A DNA stretch of 64,000 nt from Oscillatoria sp. SIO1A7 (GTDB lineage: Bacteria > Cyanobacteriota > Cyanobacteriia > Cyanobacteriales > Laspinemataceae), in assembly GCA_010672965.1 (NCBI GenBank), contig JAAHFN010000031.1, forward strand, positions 5,659 through 69,658, given 5' to 3'. Below, in pieces: positions 10,275 through 19,915 of the stretch. The translations under genes and the position numbers were made by a program. Position 1 is the stretch's first letter. Each line of letters begins with the position of its first letter. The notes beneath the pieces are model-generated. The model was not told the origin of the DNA and did no database searches. It was given only the letters and a program-made list of their open reading frames with translations.

Positions 10275-11424
10275 AAAACGAGGGACTAGGCAACGATCCC
10301 CAATATACTAATTAAGTAGTTATACTCACTAAGGGTGCGATCCCCATTGACATCTAACCCACTTTATGGGAAGCTGTTGTCTGGTGAGTCCAGATGTCCA
10401 TTTTAATTGGACCTCAGCAAGCTCTAGGCAAGCAGGTTAAGCTCAAGCATGTTTGGTTTAGACGGCGATGACTTGCAGATGATTTGTATTGGAGCTGTTG
10501 CATTGGAGAACCGGCGCACCAATAGACCGCAGCCGGAGCGGGCTGACTGGGCAATGGTTTTGGAATTGCCCGGTGGCTCGGGCAATTGCCTATCTATTAC
10601 CAAAGGCAGATTCGCTCTTAGTCGGAAGCGATCGCCTATATCAAGTTCGCCATATGAATCTAAATACCAATCTATTATCTGTTTGCCCTGGGAAATAGCC
10701 TTCACTGGATAAATTGGAGCCTGAAAGTAGCAAAAAATTATAGATTTTATTTGCTATGTTGGCCAGGGTTTGAGGATAATGGTGTTAAACTGGCTAGAAC
10801 TTGCGCGGGCGCGATCCCCTGCTAAGATAGGATACCTCCAGGGAAGGATTAGGGAAAGACCAAGCTAGAGCATGCTCTTTCCTTTTCGCTCCTTATTAGG
10901 GGGTCTCATACCTTACCCGGTGTAGTTGTTTTGCTGGTACTGATGTGGGGAATGTGTAGTCCGAGCAATTTACTAACAGGAGTGCTATATTCCAATAGGC
11001 GAGCTACTGCCAGTACGTTTGGAGAAAATGAAGGGAGTTATTGGCTCCAAAACGATTGAGTCGGTGCGATAGAGCAAGATTATACTGTTTCAAAAGAGAG
11101 ATATGCAATGTTGAATTACACTCTGGAGAGCGAAAGAAAAATATTTTCCCGGCCAATTGTTGGCAGGGAAGGTATCCCCAGAGCTAGAGGATGCTAGCTA
11201 GCTCTTGGCCAAATATTCGGCAACAGTCACCCCAGAGCGCGATCGCTCTTTTCGGCCAATAGAAAACAGCTATAAAATTAAAGGCTTCAAATACCATTCC
11301 CCGGGCAATTATGGGGAAGCTCGATGAAAACCCGTAAGCTCCTGGATTCAGGAGTGGGAACTTATCGTCAATGTTGTTGCGGGCAAAAGACCGAGAAGCC
11401 CCTAAGCACAAGGATGGAGATTGA
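10275..11424. other. Long gene-poor region
   Basis: About 1.15 kb without a convincing gene. Overlapping open frames at 10424-10712 on both strands exclude one another and none has clear protein character, so a decayed gene is possible. A GGAATTGCCCGGTGGCTCGG-type G+C-rich patch lies near 10565. Near the right end (11328-11360) there is a hairpin-bearing sequence resembling the right end of IS200/IS605 elements. Confidence 0.4.
11328..11360 (+). mobile_element. Possible relic of an IS200/IS605-type right end (TnpB guide-RNA-like hairpin)
   Basis: The sequence reads ACCCGTAAGCTCCTG, then GATT, then CAGGAGTGGGAAC, with a perfect 6-bp stem at 11338-11353. This arrangement resembles the 3' scaffold found at the right end of IS605-family elements carrying tnpB in cyanobacteria, as I recall it. 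No tnpA or tnpB coding sequence remains next to it. It lies 65 bp before the next gene and could now be part of its leader. Confidence 0.35.
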
Positions 11425-12834
11425 ATGTTTGCTCCAATTAAACCAACAAAATCGACAATTATCCGTACCGTTGCAATGGTAGGGCTAGCTGCCCTAACCC
11501 AATGGTTGATGGGCGATGTAGGAATTTTAAGTTCTGGCGATCGCCAAAATCAGCTCGCATCGGAGGAATCTAAAATCGCAAAGACAGAAGATGCCCCCTT
11601 GGTAAGCTCAGAGTCAAAAGCAATAGACTTAGAGGCTCCCCTAGAACTATCGGTAGAGTCACTAACCCAGGATAAATCCCACTTCAAAACTAATCGGCAC
11701 TATAGGGCGAGTAGTAGCTTGAAGAGGCGGAAATCTGGAAAAGCGTCCCCTGTCGCTATCTGGAAAGACGTCCAAGAGATACGATTTAAGTGGTCCAAAG
11801 GACTGGGAAAAGGGTTGAGAAATTCCCCCCAGAAATCTTCACAATTTACGAAAATCCTTACTAAGAAGTCGTCCAGTAGCAAAATTAAGACAGTGTGGAG
11901 AAGTGGGTTTTTAGATGGCAAAAAAATCCAAGCCTTTAATCCCGACCAATTACTGCCAAGCGTCCAAGCCCTGTTAGATCGGGTTGACAGCCACTACGGA
12001 CAAATGGATGGAACGCTATTCATATCTGCGCCTAAGAAAACTTCATCACCTTCTTACACTTGGGATTTCTCCAGTCGGCCGAGTCATAAAATTACCGAGT
12101 ATGCTCCTAATCGAGTAACGGGGTATGTAGGCGAGCTAACCGAGAATACCAAAGTTAGCTGGCTCAATCCGGAACGAGGAGCTAATAAAAGGAGTAGCGA
12201 AGAACTCAAGCAAGAGTCGAAAACAACACAGGACGAGCCCTCGTCGGTAACTTCAGGAGCTGTTGCTAGCGCCACCAATACCAGCAAAGGTTCCCAAAAG
12301 TTACTTGATATGTTGTTTGCTACCCCCGATGCTCCCGGATCGATAGCGATTGGTGCAGCAGAAGGAACTCGCACCACCAGGGGGGAGACAACTGAAATTT
12401 ATTGGGGTCATCCCGATCCGGCAAACGGAGTAAGAAATTTGGGCACCTTTAGCTACCAGCATGGAGCTAGCAACGCCAGAGAGGCAGATTGGATTCAGCT
12501 CAAACGCCTGCGAGGTCAAGTAGAACAACTCCAAAATGAAGCTGACGAAATGGGGGTCAAGCTCTCTCCTCTAGAGCTAGTCGCAGGAGCAGATCTGGCA
12601 AATCAATCTCCCGTGGCAGCTCTCGATTATGTGGATCGCCTTAAAGAATTCCGCGCCCAGGGACTCAGGGGTATGGAAGCCGTTTTGGAAGCAAGAATCC
12701 AAAGTTTTGTCAATCCCGAAACTGGCGTTTTGGAGGCCGGTGGATTCGGCAACAGTTGGGATATATTGCGGCACGACCAATCCCGCAGAATGGTCGAACT
12801 GCAAAGAGCCCTGAGAGTGCAAGGAATTCATTAG
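11425..12834 (+). CDS. Exported cyanobacterial protein of unknown function
   Basis: A 469-residue protein. The N terminus has a basic start and a hydrophobic segment, about 12-30 (IIRTVAMVGLAALTQWLMG), that could be a signal or anchor. Residues 35-290 are a Ser/Lys-rich, probably disordered linker. A conserved-looking module at about 305-420 holds GSIAIGAAEGTRT, a YWGHPDPANG stretch and LGTFSYQHG, followed by a coiled coil. I recognise this module from cyanobacterial hypothetical proteins, and its GAAEGTR opening recalls muramidase-like domains, but that link is weak. The C terminus (MEAVLEARIQSFVNPETG onward) is helical. The ATG at 11425 follows GATGGAGATTGA. Function unknown. Confidence 0.75.
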   Translation: MFAPIKPTKSTIIRTVAMVGLAALTQWLMGDVGILSSGDRQNQLASEESKIAKTEDAPLVSSESKAIDLEAPLELSVESLTQDKSHFKTNRHYRASSSLKRRKSGKASPVAIWKDVQEIRFKWSKGLGKGLRNSPQKSSQFTKILTKKSSSSKIKTVWRSGFLDGKKIQAFNPDQLLPSVQALLDRVDSHYGQMDGTLFISAPKKTSSPSYTWDFSSRPSHKITEYAPNRVTGYVGELTENTKVSWLNPERGANKRSSEELKQESKTTQDEPSSVTSGAVASATNTSKGSQKLLDMLFATPDAPGSIAIGAAEGTRTTRGETTEIYWGHPDPANGVRNLGTFSYQHGASNAREADWIQLKRLRGQVEQLQNEADEMGVKLSPLELVAGADLANQSPVAALDYVDRLKEFRAQGLRGMEAVLEARIQSFVNPETGVLEAGGFGNSWDILRHDQSRRMVELQRALRVQGIH

Positions 12835-13021
12835 GGAAAGAGTTAGCTCTCTTGCAAGAGCTTTGCAAGGGAGCTACCTCCAAGCACCGTTCATCTATTG
12901 TCTTCGCTTTATACTAGAGGCCGGACTGCCCATCGGGAAGAAACTGGCAAAAAAACTGGAAGTTGTCCGCAGAATGCGATCGCTCAACTTTGGTGACATT
13001 GCTACCTGGGCGATCGCTAGG

Positions 13022-13130
13022 GTGTGGGGTGTAGGGTGTAGGGTGTAGGGAAACTTGATGCTATTTCCCTATCGCTTTCGGGAGTCGGAAAGCCCTACTG
13101 TCAAGAGGTTTCGGGTTTCGATTAGGAACT
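13022..13130. repeat. Dispersed repeat, family D
   Basis: Three GGTGTAG-type heptamers lead into GGGAAACTTGATGCTATTTC and CCTATCGCTTTCGGGAGTCG, nearly identical over about 60 bases to the copy at 6481. Confidence 0.7.
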
Positions 13131-13424
13131 ATACCGAATTGTCATCAAAACTTTAAAAACCCCCATAAGGGACTTGCAAGTTAATAATGTACCAGTTAAA
13201 GGGCAACGACCGGCGAGCGCCCGAACGGTGGAATGCTTAAGGGACTGGTACTTTATTTCCGCGCAAGTCCCTAAGATAATCGCCCTAGGCGATCGCTCTT
13301 AAGAGCGCTTTGGTGACAGAATTGGCACAGGGATAGTCCGCCGGGGGCTTTGGTTGGGAAGCTTGTCCCCGGCGGGCGATCGCTTTGGGTAATAGCTGTT
13401 GGCGCAGCGGTAGCTCCGCACATA

Positions 13425-13510
13425 ATATCAAATCCGCGTAGCTGTTCCATAAATAAATCCCGTAGGGGCGGTGCCCCTACAAACTGTGACTGTTTAAGCG
13501 GATTTTATAT
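13425..13510. repeat. Dispersed inverted repeat, family C
   Basis: The left end ATATCAAATCCG and right end CGGATTTTATAT are inverted copies. An inner palindrome GTAGGGGCGGTGCCCCTAC sits in the centre, and the element is about 86 bp. Confidence 0.7.
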
Positions 13511-13609
13511 AAGCATCTTTTGAGCAACCTGCGCGGAGCTAATAAGCCTATATCGCAGAGTCCCCTTACGGAAAATCTACTTGCAGCTATAAAAGCCAAT
13601 ATTTTTAAA

Positions 13610-13681
<72 letters not shown>

Positions 13682-13777
13682 GTCTGCTTCAGAAGTATAA
13701 CACGGGGTCGGCCAAATCAACAACCGCTTCCCCAATCTTTTACAAAATTTAACTTGCAAAATTTAGCACTCTGGCTT

Positions 13778-13862
13778 GGGACTTACGCTTTCCTATAGGA
13801 TTTAATTATAGATATAGCGTTTGGTGCGCGTACAGAACCATATAAATAGGGTCTTTGCGTAA
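13778..13862. repeat. Degenerate repeat, family B
   Basis: The left end GGGACTTACGC, an interior TTGGTGCGCG and a right end TTTGCGTAATTG correspond to the better preserved copy at 46994-47084. Confidence 0.55.
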
Positions 13863-13877
13863 TTGTCGCAAAGACCC
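13849..13877 (-). terminator. Hairpin downstream of radC
   Basis: A perfect 11-bp stem, GGGTCTTTGCG with CGCAAAGACCC, and a 7-base loop. It lies 25 bp after the radC stop codon. On the - strand it is followed by CTATTTATAT, a weak T-rich run, so it may act as an intrinsic terminator. Confidence 0.5.
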
Positions 13878-13901
13878 AAGCGATCGCAGCAATTTCTAAA
13901 T

Positions 13902-14639
13902 CTACTCATTCTGAGGCAATTCTTCCCACAAAGAAGTTACTTTGCGCAGGCTCTCATGGTTACCCTGGCCCAAAATAAGGTGATCTAGCAGAGGGATTTG
14001 CAAGTATTGTGCCCCTTCGAGTAAATGTCGCGTCAGGTCAATATCTTCTTGACTCGGTTCCAGATTTCCCGAGGGGTGGTTGTGAGCAACAATCAATCGA
14101 GTCGCACCCTGGCGCAAGACTTCCCGGAAAATCTCCCTAGGGTGGGCCAGGGTTTCAGTTGCGGTGCCAATAGTGATTGTTTTTGCGCCCAAAAGCCGAT
14201 TTTTGACATCTAGAAGCAATACCGCGAAACGCTCCTGAGTTTGCCACATAAGCTCGTGAGCCAGAGCCCCCGCTGCCGCTTCGGGACTCTCAATGAGTTG
14301 GCGCTCTGGAGGTCTGGAGTAAAAAGTTCGCTTGCCAAGCTCTATAGCTGCCAGTATGGTAGTAGCTTTTGCAGGACCCAATCCAGGAATGTCCATCAAC
14401 TCCTGGGGGGTTATATCGCGAAGTATTTCTAGAGGATCGCGCTGATTTTCGCTGAGTTTTTGCAATATGAATTGCCCTAAACCTATAGCCGACAGCTTCC
14501 CCTGTCCTTGACCAGTACGCAACAAAATAGCAATCAGTTCGGCGGTAGAAAGACTTTTAGGCCCTTGAGAAATTAAACGCTCGCGCGGTCGTTCGCTAAG
14601 CGGAATATCTGCTATTCGTAGGCTGTATGCCATTAGCAC
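13902..14639 (-). CDS. radC: RadC family JAMM/MPN+ domain protein
   Basis: A 245-residue RadC (DUF2466) protein. A helix-hairpin-helix [13 protein letters not shown] lies at 83-95. The JAMM metal motif H186-N-H188-PSG with PS-x-x-D199 is complete, so a zinc hydrolase site is present. Despite the name, a DNA-repair role is not established for the family. The ATG at 14639 is shown; ATG 14633 ([11 protein letters not shown]) is an equally good start. It is probably monocistronic. Confidence 0.9.
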   Translation of the reverse strand: MLMAYSLRIADIPLSERPRERLISQGPKSLSTAELIAILLRTGQGQGKLSAIGLGQFILQKLSENQRDPLEILRDITPQELMDIPGLGPAKATTILAAIELGKRTFYSRPPERQLIESPEAAAGALAHELMWQTQERFAVLLLDVKNRLLGAKTITIGTATETLAHPREIFREVLRQGATRLIVAHNHPSGNLEPSQEDIDLTRHLLEGAQYLQIPLLDHLILGQGNHESLRKVTSLWEELPQNE

Positions 14640-14996
14640 TCCCGATCTAATCTCTTTAATCTCTTGCTATACCGATATTCGCATGAGTAGCAAACGGTAA
14701 ATCAAGGCTTCCCAAGCAAAAAGTAAGCAGCAAGGCATAGACATCGCGACTTATTTTAGCGTATCTCTACCTGAGCTATAAGAATCGGAAAAGCAAGGTA
14801 TATCTAGTTTATGGCGCTACATTCCTACGAATAGCGTTTTTGCGTAACATCAAATCCGTTTAATTCTTGCTTCGGACGGGACCAGCGAAAAGTCCCTGAC
14901 TGTGTGGCGGACAGGCGGGACGCCCGTCCTACGGGATTCCAAATTTTTTATCGGAGTATTTAACCGGATTCGATCTAATTAACGGCGCTATATAAT
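14640..14996. other. Intergenic region with repeat family C
   Basis: The region is mainly a family C element at 14847-14975. The remaining 200 bases upstream of radC contain a TATACCGATATTCG stretch, and I see nothing recognisable. Confidence 0.5.
14847..14975. repeat. Dispersed inverted repeat, family C (long form)
   Basis: The outer ends are ACATCAAATCCGTTTAA and, inverted, TTAACCGGATTCGAT. The interior carries a GGACGGGACCAGCGAAAAGT module and GGACAGGCGGGACGCCCGTC. The same interior occurs at 20910-21066. Confidence 0.7.
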
Positions 14997-15950
14997 CTAC
15001 TGCCGATCGTAAGCTTTCATCGGCTCTTTAATCCAGCGAATATAGAAATGCTTGAAGGTAGATTTCAGAACGCGGGGCAAGCCGAAGTCAATGGGAACTA
15101 GAGCTTCTGGCAGTTTCCAATCCTCTACTCGCAAATCTATCGGACCGCTTTGGGGAAATTCTATTTCTTCTAATTCCGGCCACAATCCCAACTTTTGGGA
15201 TGCGATCGCAACGGGGACAAGAGCTGGATCTACATTAAGAATTTCTAAAAGGGCGCGATCGCAAGCAAAAACGTTATCCGACGCCGCCATAATCCCCAAT
15301 TGGCGAGGTTGGCCGTGCATTGGTCCGTTACCTTCGTGGCCGATAATCCCGTCAACAATAGTCAAATTCGGATTAATTGCCCGCGCTGTTTCCACCAGCA
15401 TTTCCCCAAAGCGAGTAGGATCTTTCCCCGCTTCCATATGCCACCAAGCTTTCATCTTTCCGGGCACGCAACCAAACAGATTTTTCACTCCCAGAGTCAT
15501 AGTCAATTGGCTGTGGGATTTAACCTTGGGTATATTAATAACTACATCCGCTTCCATCGCTTCTTTCGATAAGCGCAGGTGGTTGAAATTATCGCTAGCA
15601 GTTTTATAGCGATCGCCGCGAAACTCGACAATGGGAATATTCAATTCCTCTAGCATTGGCAGATAGCCATTAGCCTCAGCCACTCCCTTGGCGCTACCAA
15701 AAGCGGGACTATCTCCCAGGAAAGGCTTGCCCCCGGCTTCGATAACCATTTTGGCAATGCATTCCACCACTTCCGGGCGGGTAACGCATTCGTTCTTGGG
15801 TCGCGAACCCGTAAGCAGATTGGGTTTGAGCAAAACGCGATCGCCCGGTTTAATCGGCAATCCCCCCAAAGGTTCTAACAAATTTTCCAAAGCAGCCTGC
15901 AGGGCAGGACGATAATAAGACTCGGCGCGAACCAAACTGACAGTAGGCAT
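14997..15950 (-). CDS. DUF362 domain-containing protein
   Basis: A 317-residue cytosolic protein of the DUF362 family. Visible family features are KPGDRVLLKPNLL near 40, a VVINIPKVKSH strand, KNLFGCVPG and VDGIIGHEGNGP. It lacks the cysteine clusters of DUF362-ferredoxin fusions. The molecular function of the family is not established. The ATG at 15950 (MPTVSLVRAESY) fits the family start. It is followed at the 5' side by AT-rich sequence and a tandem CTCC-rich patch. Confidence 0.8.
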   Translation of the reverse strand: MPTVSLVRAESYYRPALQAALENLLEPLGGLPIKPGDRVLLKPNLLTGSRPKNECVTRPEVVECIAKMVIEAGGKPFLGDSPAFGSAKGVAEANGYLPMLEELNIPIVEFRGDRYKTASDNFNHLRLSKEAMEADVVINIPKVKSHSQLTMTLGVKNLFGCVPGKMKAWWHMEAGKDPTRFGEMLVETARAINPNLTIVDGIIGHEGNGPMHGQPRQLGIMAASDNVFACDRALLEILNVDPALVPVAIASQKLGLWPELEEIEFPQSGPIDLRVEDWKLPEALVPIDFGLPRVLKSTFKHFYIRWIKEPMKAYDRQ

Positions 15951-15974
15951 AGTTTAAATTTTGAGTTTTTAATT

Positions 15975-16119
15975 TTTAGTTTTGATTTTTTAAGTTTTGC
16001 TCGCACGCACCCCTAGGGAGGCGGAGGAAGCGGAGGAAGCGCTGCTCCGAAAGCTCCCCCTGCTCCAAAAGCTCCAAAAGCTCCCCTGCTCCAAAAGCTC
16101 CCCTGCTCCAAAAGCTCCT
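15975..16119. repeat. Low-complexity tandem repeat patch
   Basis: AAGCTCCCCTGCTCCAAA-type units of 14-18 bp are repeated several times between 16045 and 16120, preceded by GCGGAGGAAGC repeats. It may run into the 3' end of the next gene, whose last residues look like translated repeat. Confidence 0.6.
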
Positions 16120-16413
16120 TTAGTCGGTGACGGGGATCCTGCCTCGGGTGCCTCGCTGCATGGAGGTAATCCGCTCGCAGTTGGGGAAGATGCCATCTCC
16201 TTTTAGGGGGGGCAGAGGAGGCTTGATATCTATTTTAACCACATTGGCGGACGAGACAATAATGGTTTGATCTGGTAACTGAAAAACCAACCAAGGCCGT
16301 TGCAGCATTTTTCCCAGTTGTGCCTGGAACTCTTGCGTAGTTAGAGGAAGCTTAAAAGTTTCTTCTTGACCGTCCGCATAATAAAGCGTTACCTCAGTAA
16401 CGTTTTGAGTCAT
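16120..16413 (-). CDS. Small conserved cyanobacterial protein
   Basis: About 97 residues. The core (MTQNVTEVTLYYADGQEETF to VVKIDIKPPL) is an alternating beta-rich stretch that I recognise as a short conserved cyanobacterial hypothetical. The tail after residue 70 (GDGIFPNCERITSMQRG) looks like read-through into repeat DNA. The ATG at 16413 is preferred over one at 16440. Function unknown. Confidence 0.65.
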   Translation of the reverse strand: MTQNVTEVTLYYADGQEETFKLPLTTQEFQAQLGKMLQRPWLVFQLPDQTIIVSSANVVKIDIKPPLPPLKGDGIFPNCERITSMQRGTRGRIPVTD

Positions 16414-16569
16414 TTTAGCAAAAGAACCCCGAGCCGTCATAATTTTCTTCCCTCCTATTTGATTGGATTTATAGCTTTCAGCTTTCAGCTTTCAGCTTTC
16501 AGCTTTAGCGTCAAAAGTCTTGCCAGTATAGGAACAGAGCATTTTGTAACTGTCCTAACCCTAATCTGC

Positions 16570-16707
16570 TATAGCAGTTATCAAATTAATGTGAGTTTTT
16601 TTGGGGCGAAGCATCCCACTATGAAGACTTCGGTTTATAGAATACATTGTCCCGGGGATGCTATCGCCCCTACCTTCTAAACTACACTTATTTGAGAAAC
16701 GCTATAT
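16570..16707. repeat. Dispersed inverted repeat, family A (full copy)
   Basis: The outer ends are TATAGCAGTTATCAAAT and, inverted, TTTGAGAAACGCTATA. The inner pair is GGGGCGAAGCATCCC with GGGATGCTATCGCCCC. The inner module is reversed relative to the copy at 3828, while the outer ends keep the same orientation. Confidence 0.75.
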
Positions 16708-16822
16708 ATTGTGCTTATCTGGTATTTTCATATGTTTCCCTTGCCCCCTTGCCTGCCCTACTTGTATTTGGGCGAATCGCCCCTACATATTTTGTACGGC
16801 AATGATTGAAAGCCTCTATAAT

Positions 16823-16895
16823 AGGACTTACGCAACCACCCTATGGATAGGGGCAATTGCGGGGGTATTAAATCTGGATATTTTGCGTAAGTCCT
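16823..16895. repeat. Dispersed inverted repeat, family B
   Basis: AGGACTTACGCA at the left and TGCGTAAGTCCT at the right are perfect inverted 12-mers. The element is 73 bp. Confidence 0.75.
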
Positions 16896-17006
16896 GTATA
16901 AGTAGGTAAGCCAAATAAATTCTATACTTACTAACCTGCTGTATGCCAGACCATGTATGCAGGAATCAGCAAGAGCTAGATATTCCCTACACCCTACACA
17001 AGCGGG

Positions 17007-17122
17007 TGTGGGGTGTGGGGTGCTCTTGTGTAGGGAAACTTCATACTATTTCCCGACCGCTTTCGGGAGCTGGAAAGTCCTACGGTAACTCTGGATTCGG
17101 GTTTAAATTGGGAACGATCCCG
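17007..17122. repeat. Dispersed repeat, family D
   Basis: It has the same GTGTAGGGAAACTTCATACT head and GCTTTCGGGAGCTGGAAAGT core as the copies at 6481 and 13022, diverging toward the 3' side. Confidence 0.65.
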
Positions 17123-17213
17123 GTTGTCAAAAAAAACGGTGACAACCCCTCATCACCAACACCCTACCCTACACCCTACACCCTAAACCCTACAGCCTAA
17201 ACCCTACACACTC

Positions 17214-18623
17214 TTAGATGTTTTTCGGGATTGCGCTCATTTTCTCTAAATCAAGAATTTTAGCGAGTTCTTCTTCGTCGATAAGTCCTTTTTCTAAAAC
17301 GATCGCCCTTAGGGATTTGCCGGTGTCCAAAGATTCCTTGGCAACTGCGGCGGCATTTAGATAGCCGATATGAGTATTGAGGGCGGTAACCAGAGCAAGG
17401 CTGCCTTCGGCGTAGGCAAAACAGCGATCGCGATTGGCGACAATTCCTTTAATGCACCGCTCGGTTAGGGCTGCCAATGTATTGCCTAAAATTTCTATAC
17501 TATGAATCAGGTTATAAGCAATCAAAGGCATCATTACATTTAATTCCAACTGTCCTGCTTGGGCAGCTAGAGCGATCGCATTATCGTAGCCCATCACCTG
17601 GAAGCAGACCATCGAAGTCATCTCGGCCATAACTGGATTGTACTTCCCGGGCATAATTGAAGACCCCGGCTGCACTGGCGGCAACTGAATTTCCTTGAGC
17701 CCTGTTTTTGGGCCAGAGTCCATTAACCGCAAATCGTGGGAAATTTTGGCACAATCCTGAGCCAAGTTTCGCAAGGCACCAGAGACGCTAAGAAAAGGAG
17801 CCATGCTCTGCATCGCCGCCATCAAGTGAGGTGCAGACTTCAGGGGCTGGCCCGTCAGTTCGGAAAGAATCTCTGCTACCCGATATCGATACTGGGGATG
17901 AGTATTCAATCCCGTACCAGTAGCGCTTCCCCCCAATCCCAGTACCATCAAATCTTCTGAAGCGCGTTCGATTCGATTGAGATGGTCGCCGAGAATCTGC
18001 GCCCAAGCTCTAAAGCTTTCTCCCAAACGGACTGGAACCGCATCTTGGTTGTGGGTTCTGCCGGACTTGACAATATCTTGGAATTCGTCAGCTTTGTTGT
18101 CCATAGCAGCAATAGCGCCGGATAGAGCGGGATAGAGGCTATGTTCTAAGGCCAATAACCCCCCTATGCGAATGGCTGTAGGAATGACATCGTTAGTCGA
18201 TTGTCCGTAATTAACGTGGTCGTTGGGGCTGACTCGCTTGTAATTGCCTTTCTCATCTGCCAAGATTTCTAGCGCCCGATTGGCCAGCACTTCATTTACA
18301 TTCATATGGTGAGATGTTCCAGCGCCGGCTTGATAAACATCTACGACAAACTGGTCCCGCAAGCTACCGCCTATTATTTCGTCAGCGGCTTGGACGATCG
18401 CTTGACTTATATCTTGGGGAATGCAGCCGAGTTCTCCATTGGCTATAGCGGTGGCTTTTTTAATCAGCAGGCAGGCATCTACATAGGTCGGATTGGGCCG
18501 CAATCCGCTGATGGGAAAATTCTCGATCGCCCGCAGGGTTTGGATTCCGTAGTAGGCATCGGCGGGGATTTGCTTGTCCCCCATTGAATCTCGCTCGGTG
18601 CGATAGCCAGAATTTTCTACCAT
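17214..18623 (-). CDS. aspA: Aspartate ammonia-lyase
   Basis: A 469-residue member of the aspartase/fumarase superfamily; the predicted reaction is L-aspartate to fumarate and ammonia. IQTLRAIENFPISG near 28-41 matches aspartases; fumarases have a different sequence there. SGRTHNQDAVP and the flexible SS loop GSSIMPGKYNPV (320-331, catalytic Ser321) are present. The usual loop reads KVNP; here Val is replaced by Tyr. The ATG at 18623 gives a normal length, and the frame also opens at 18662. It is divergent from the first TPR gene with only about 57-66 bases between them. A fumarase role cannot be excluded. Confidence 0.85.
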   Translation of the reverse strand: MVENSGYRTERDSMGDKQIPADAYYGIQTLRAIENFPISGLRPNPTYVDACLLIKKATAIANGELGCIPQDISQAIVQAADEIIGGSLRDQFVVDVYQAGAGTSHHMNVNEVLANRALEILADEKGNYKRVSPNDHVNYGQSTNDVIPTAIRIGGLLALEHSLYPALSGAIAAMDNKADEFQDIVKSGRTHNQDAVPVRLGESFRAWAQILGDHLNRIERASEDLMVLGLGGSATGTGLNTHPQYRYRVAEILSELTGQPLKSAPHLMAAMQSMAPFLSVSGALRNLAQDCAKISHDLRLMDSGPKTGLKEIQLPPVQPGSSIMPGKYNPVMAEMTSMVCFQVMGYDNAIALAAQAGQLELNVMMPLIAYNLIHSIEILGNTLAALTERCIKGIVANRDRCFAYAEGSLALVTALNTHIGYLNAAAVAKESLDTGKSLRAIVLEKGLIDEEELAKILDLEKMSAIPKNI

Positions 18624-18679
18624 AAGAGAGTTCCTCAGATGTAAAGAATTGTCTTTTGTCACCCAATTAGATTAATGCC

Positions 18680-19756
18680 TTGGGGAGTATGCTTGTTTAT
18701 ATAGACAACATAGCCAGCCGCGACAACCCATTAAAGGTTATGAAAGAGACTATCGCCATTTATGAGAGAACTTTGGAATCTCGGCCAGACAACTATAGGG
18801 ATTGGTATCGGCAGGGAAACTCACTTCGGGACCTAGGTCGCTTCTCAGAAGCGCTCCACAGCTACGATAAAGCTCTAGAGTACGAACCAGCAGATTATTG
18901 GGCTTGGTATCAGCGAGGAAATTTGCTTGACGGACTCAAGCGCTATGAAGAAGCGATCGCCAGTTTTGATAAAGCTCTGGAAGCTAGGCCCGGAGACTAC
19001 TGGGCTTGGTATGAAAAGGCTTGCACTATAAAGGATGCCGGTCGCTATGAAGAAGCGATCGCCTGTTTCGACAAAGCTCTGGAAGCCAGACCCGACGACT
19101 ACTGGGCCTGGTATCGAAGGGCGGATATATTGCGAGAGGGGGAACGCTACGAAGAAGCTATGGCCAGTTACGATAAAGCCTTGGAAAGCCGCCCCGGAGA
19201 TTTCTGGGTTTGGTTTCGGCGCGCAGATGTTCTCTACGAAGCAGGACAATATGAAGAAGCTTTGAAGAGCTACCAGGGAGCCTTGGCAATAAAACCTTTG
19301 AACGACCGATGCTTGCATATGCAGGGTAAGGTGCTGGATATCCTCGGCCAAAGTATGGAGGCTCTGGAGAGTTTGGACCTGGCGATAGAACAAAATGCCG
19401 AAAATTACCTCTGCTGGTACGACCGGGGCATCGTATTGGAGGATTTGGGTCGAATTTCGGAAGCGGCTAGCAGTTATGAAAAGGCGATAGAGCTGAACTC
19501 AAATCACTACTGGTCTTGGTATCAGCTCGGTAATGTCTTGACGGAGTTGGGATTTAATGAAGATGCGATCGCTATCTATACTAAAGCGATAGTCTGCCAA
19601 CCGGATTGGAATAAGTGGGGAAGCGAATATGCCAGTTTGGGCAGTTGGCCTTGGTATGGCAAAGCCAATGCTCTGCGCGCTCGGGGTCGCATCGAGGAAG
19701 CACAAACCTGCCTGCTCGAAGCCTTGAGCTGCGAGCGATCGGCAATCAACTCATAG
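18680..19756 (+). CDS. TPR repeat protein (TPR cluster, gene 1)
   Basis: 358 residues made almost wholly of about eight to nine 34-residue tetratricopeptide repeats, with a strict consensus of P-x-D-Y-W-A-W-Y-x-R-G-N and YEEAIASFDKALE. There is no signal peptide and no catalytic domain, so it is likely a protein-binding scaffold. An alternative ATG lies at 18689. It is the first of four TPR genes on this strand (19916, 22317, 23581). Repeat-to-repeat DNA identity is high, which suggests recent internal duplication. Confidence 0.85.
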   Translation: MGSMLVYIDNIASRDNPLKVMKETIAIYERTLESRPDNYRDWYRQGNSLRDLGRFSEALHSYDKALEYEPADYWAWYQRGNLLDGLKRYEEAIASFDKALEARPGDYWAWYEKACTIKDAGRYEEAIACFDKALEARPDDYWAWYRRADILREGERYEEAMASYDKALESRPGDFWVWFRRADVLYEAGQYEEALKSYQGALAIKPLNDRCLHMQGKVLDILGQSMEALESLDLAIEQNAENYLCWYDRGIVLEDLGRISEAASSYEKAIELNSNHYWSWYQLGNVLTELGFNEDAIAIYTKAIVCQPDWNKWGSEYASLGSWPWYGKANALRARGRIEEAQTCLLEALSCERSAINS

Positions 19757-19915
19757 GGCGTAGGGTGTAGGGTGTAGGGCGTAGGGAAACTTCATGCTCG
19801 CTCTGGCGGCTCCCCACAGTCCCCACAGTCCCCACCCTCCCATCTCTGTTCTCCAAGCGGCCTTGGGAGAAATCAGCATAGATAGAAATACTCTTGAGAA
19901 AATCGGGGGAATATA

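Larger units (their letters stand above)
12835..13609. other. Repeat-rich intergenic region
   Basis: It contains repeat family D (13022-13130), an element flanked by GGGACTTGCAAGT and GCGCAAGTCCC (about 13168-13272), a G+C-rich CCGCCGGGGGC/CCCCGGCGGGC hairpin near 13340-13375, and family C (13425-13510). No gene was recognised. Confidence 0.55.
16414..17213. other. Repeat-rich intergenic region
   Basis: From left to right: CAGCTTT heptamers (about 16474-16505), repeat family A (16570-16707), family B (16823-16895), family D (17007-17122) and an ACCCTAC heptamer array (about 17158-17205). No gene was recognised. Confidence 0.6.

Noticed and set aside
10424-10712. Overlapping open frames on both strands
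   Set aside because: They exclude each other, none resembles a known protein, and no ribosome-binding site supports one; noted as a possible relic only.
11321-11360. Resemblance to a SAM riboswitch core (CGATGAAAACCCG)
   Set aside because: The P1 stem and the G-rich first domain are missing, and an IS605-type right end explains the sequence better.
11184-11411. - strand open frame of 75 residues
   Set aside because: No recognisable protein character and it covers the IS-like hairpin; likely chance.
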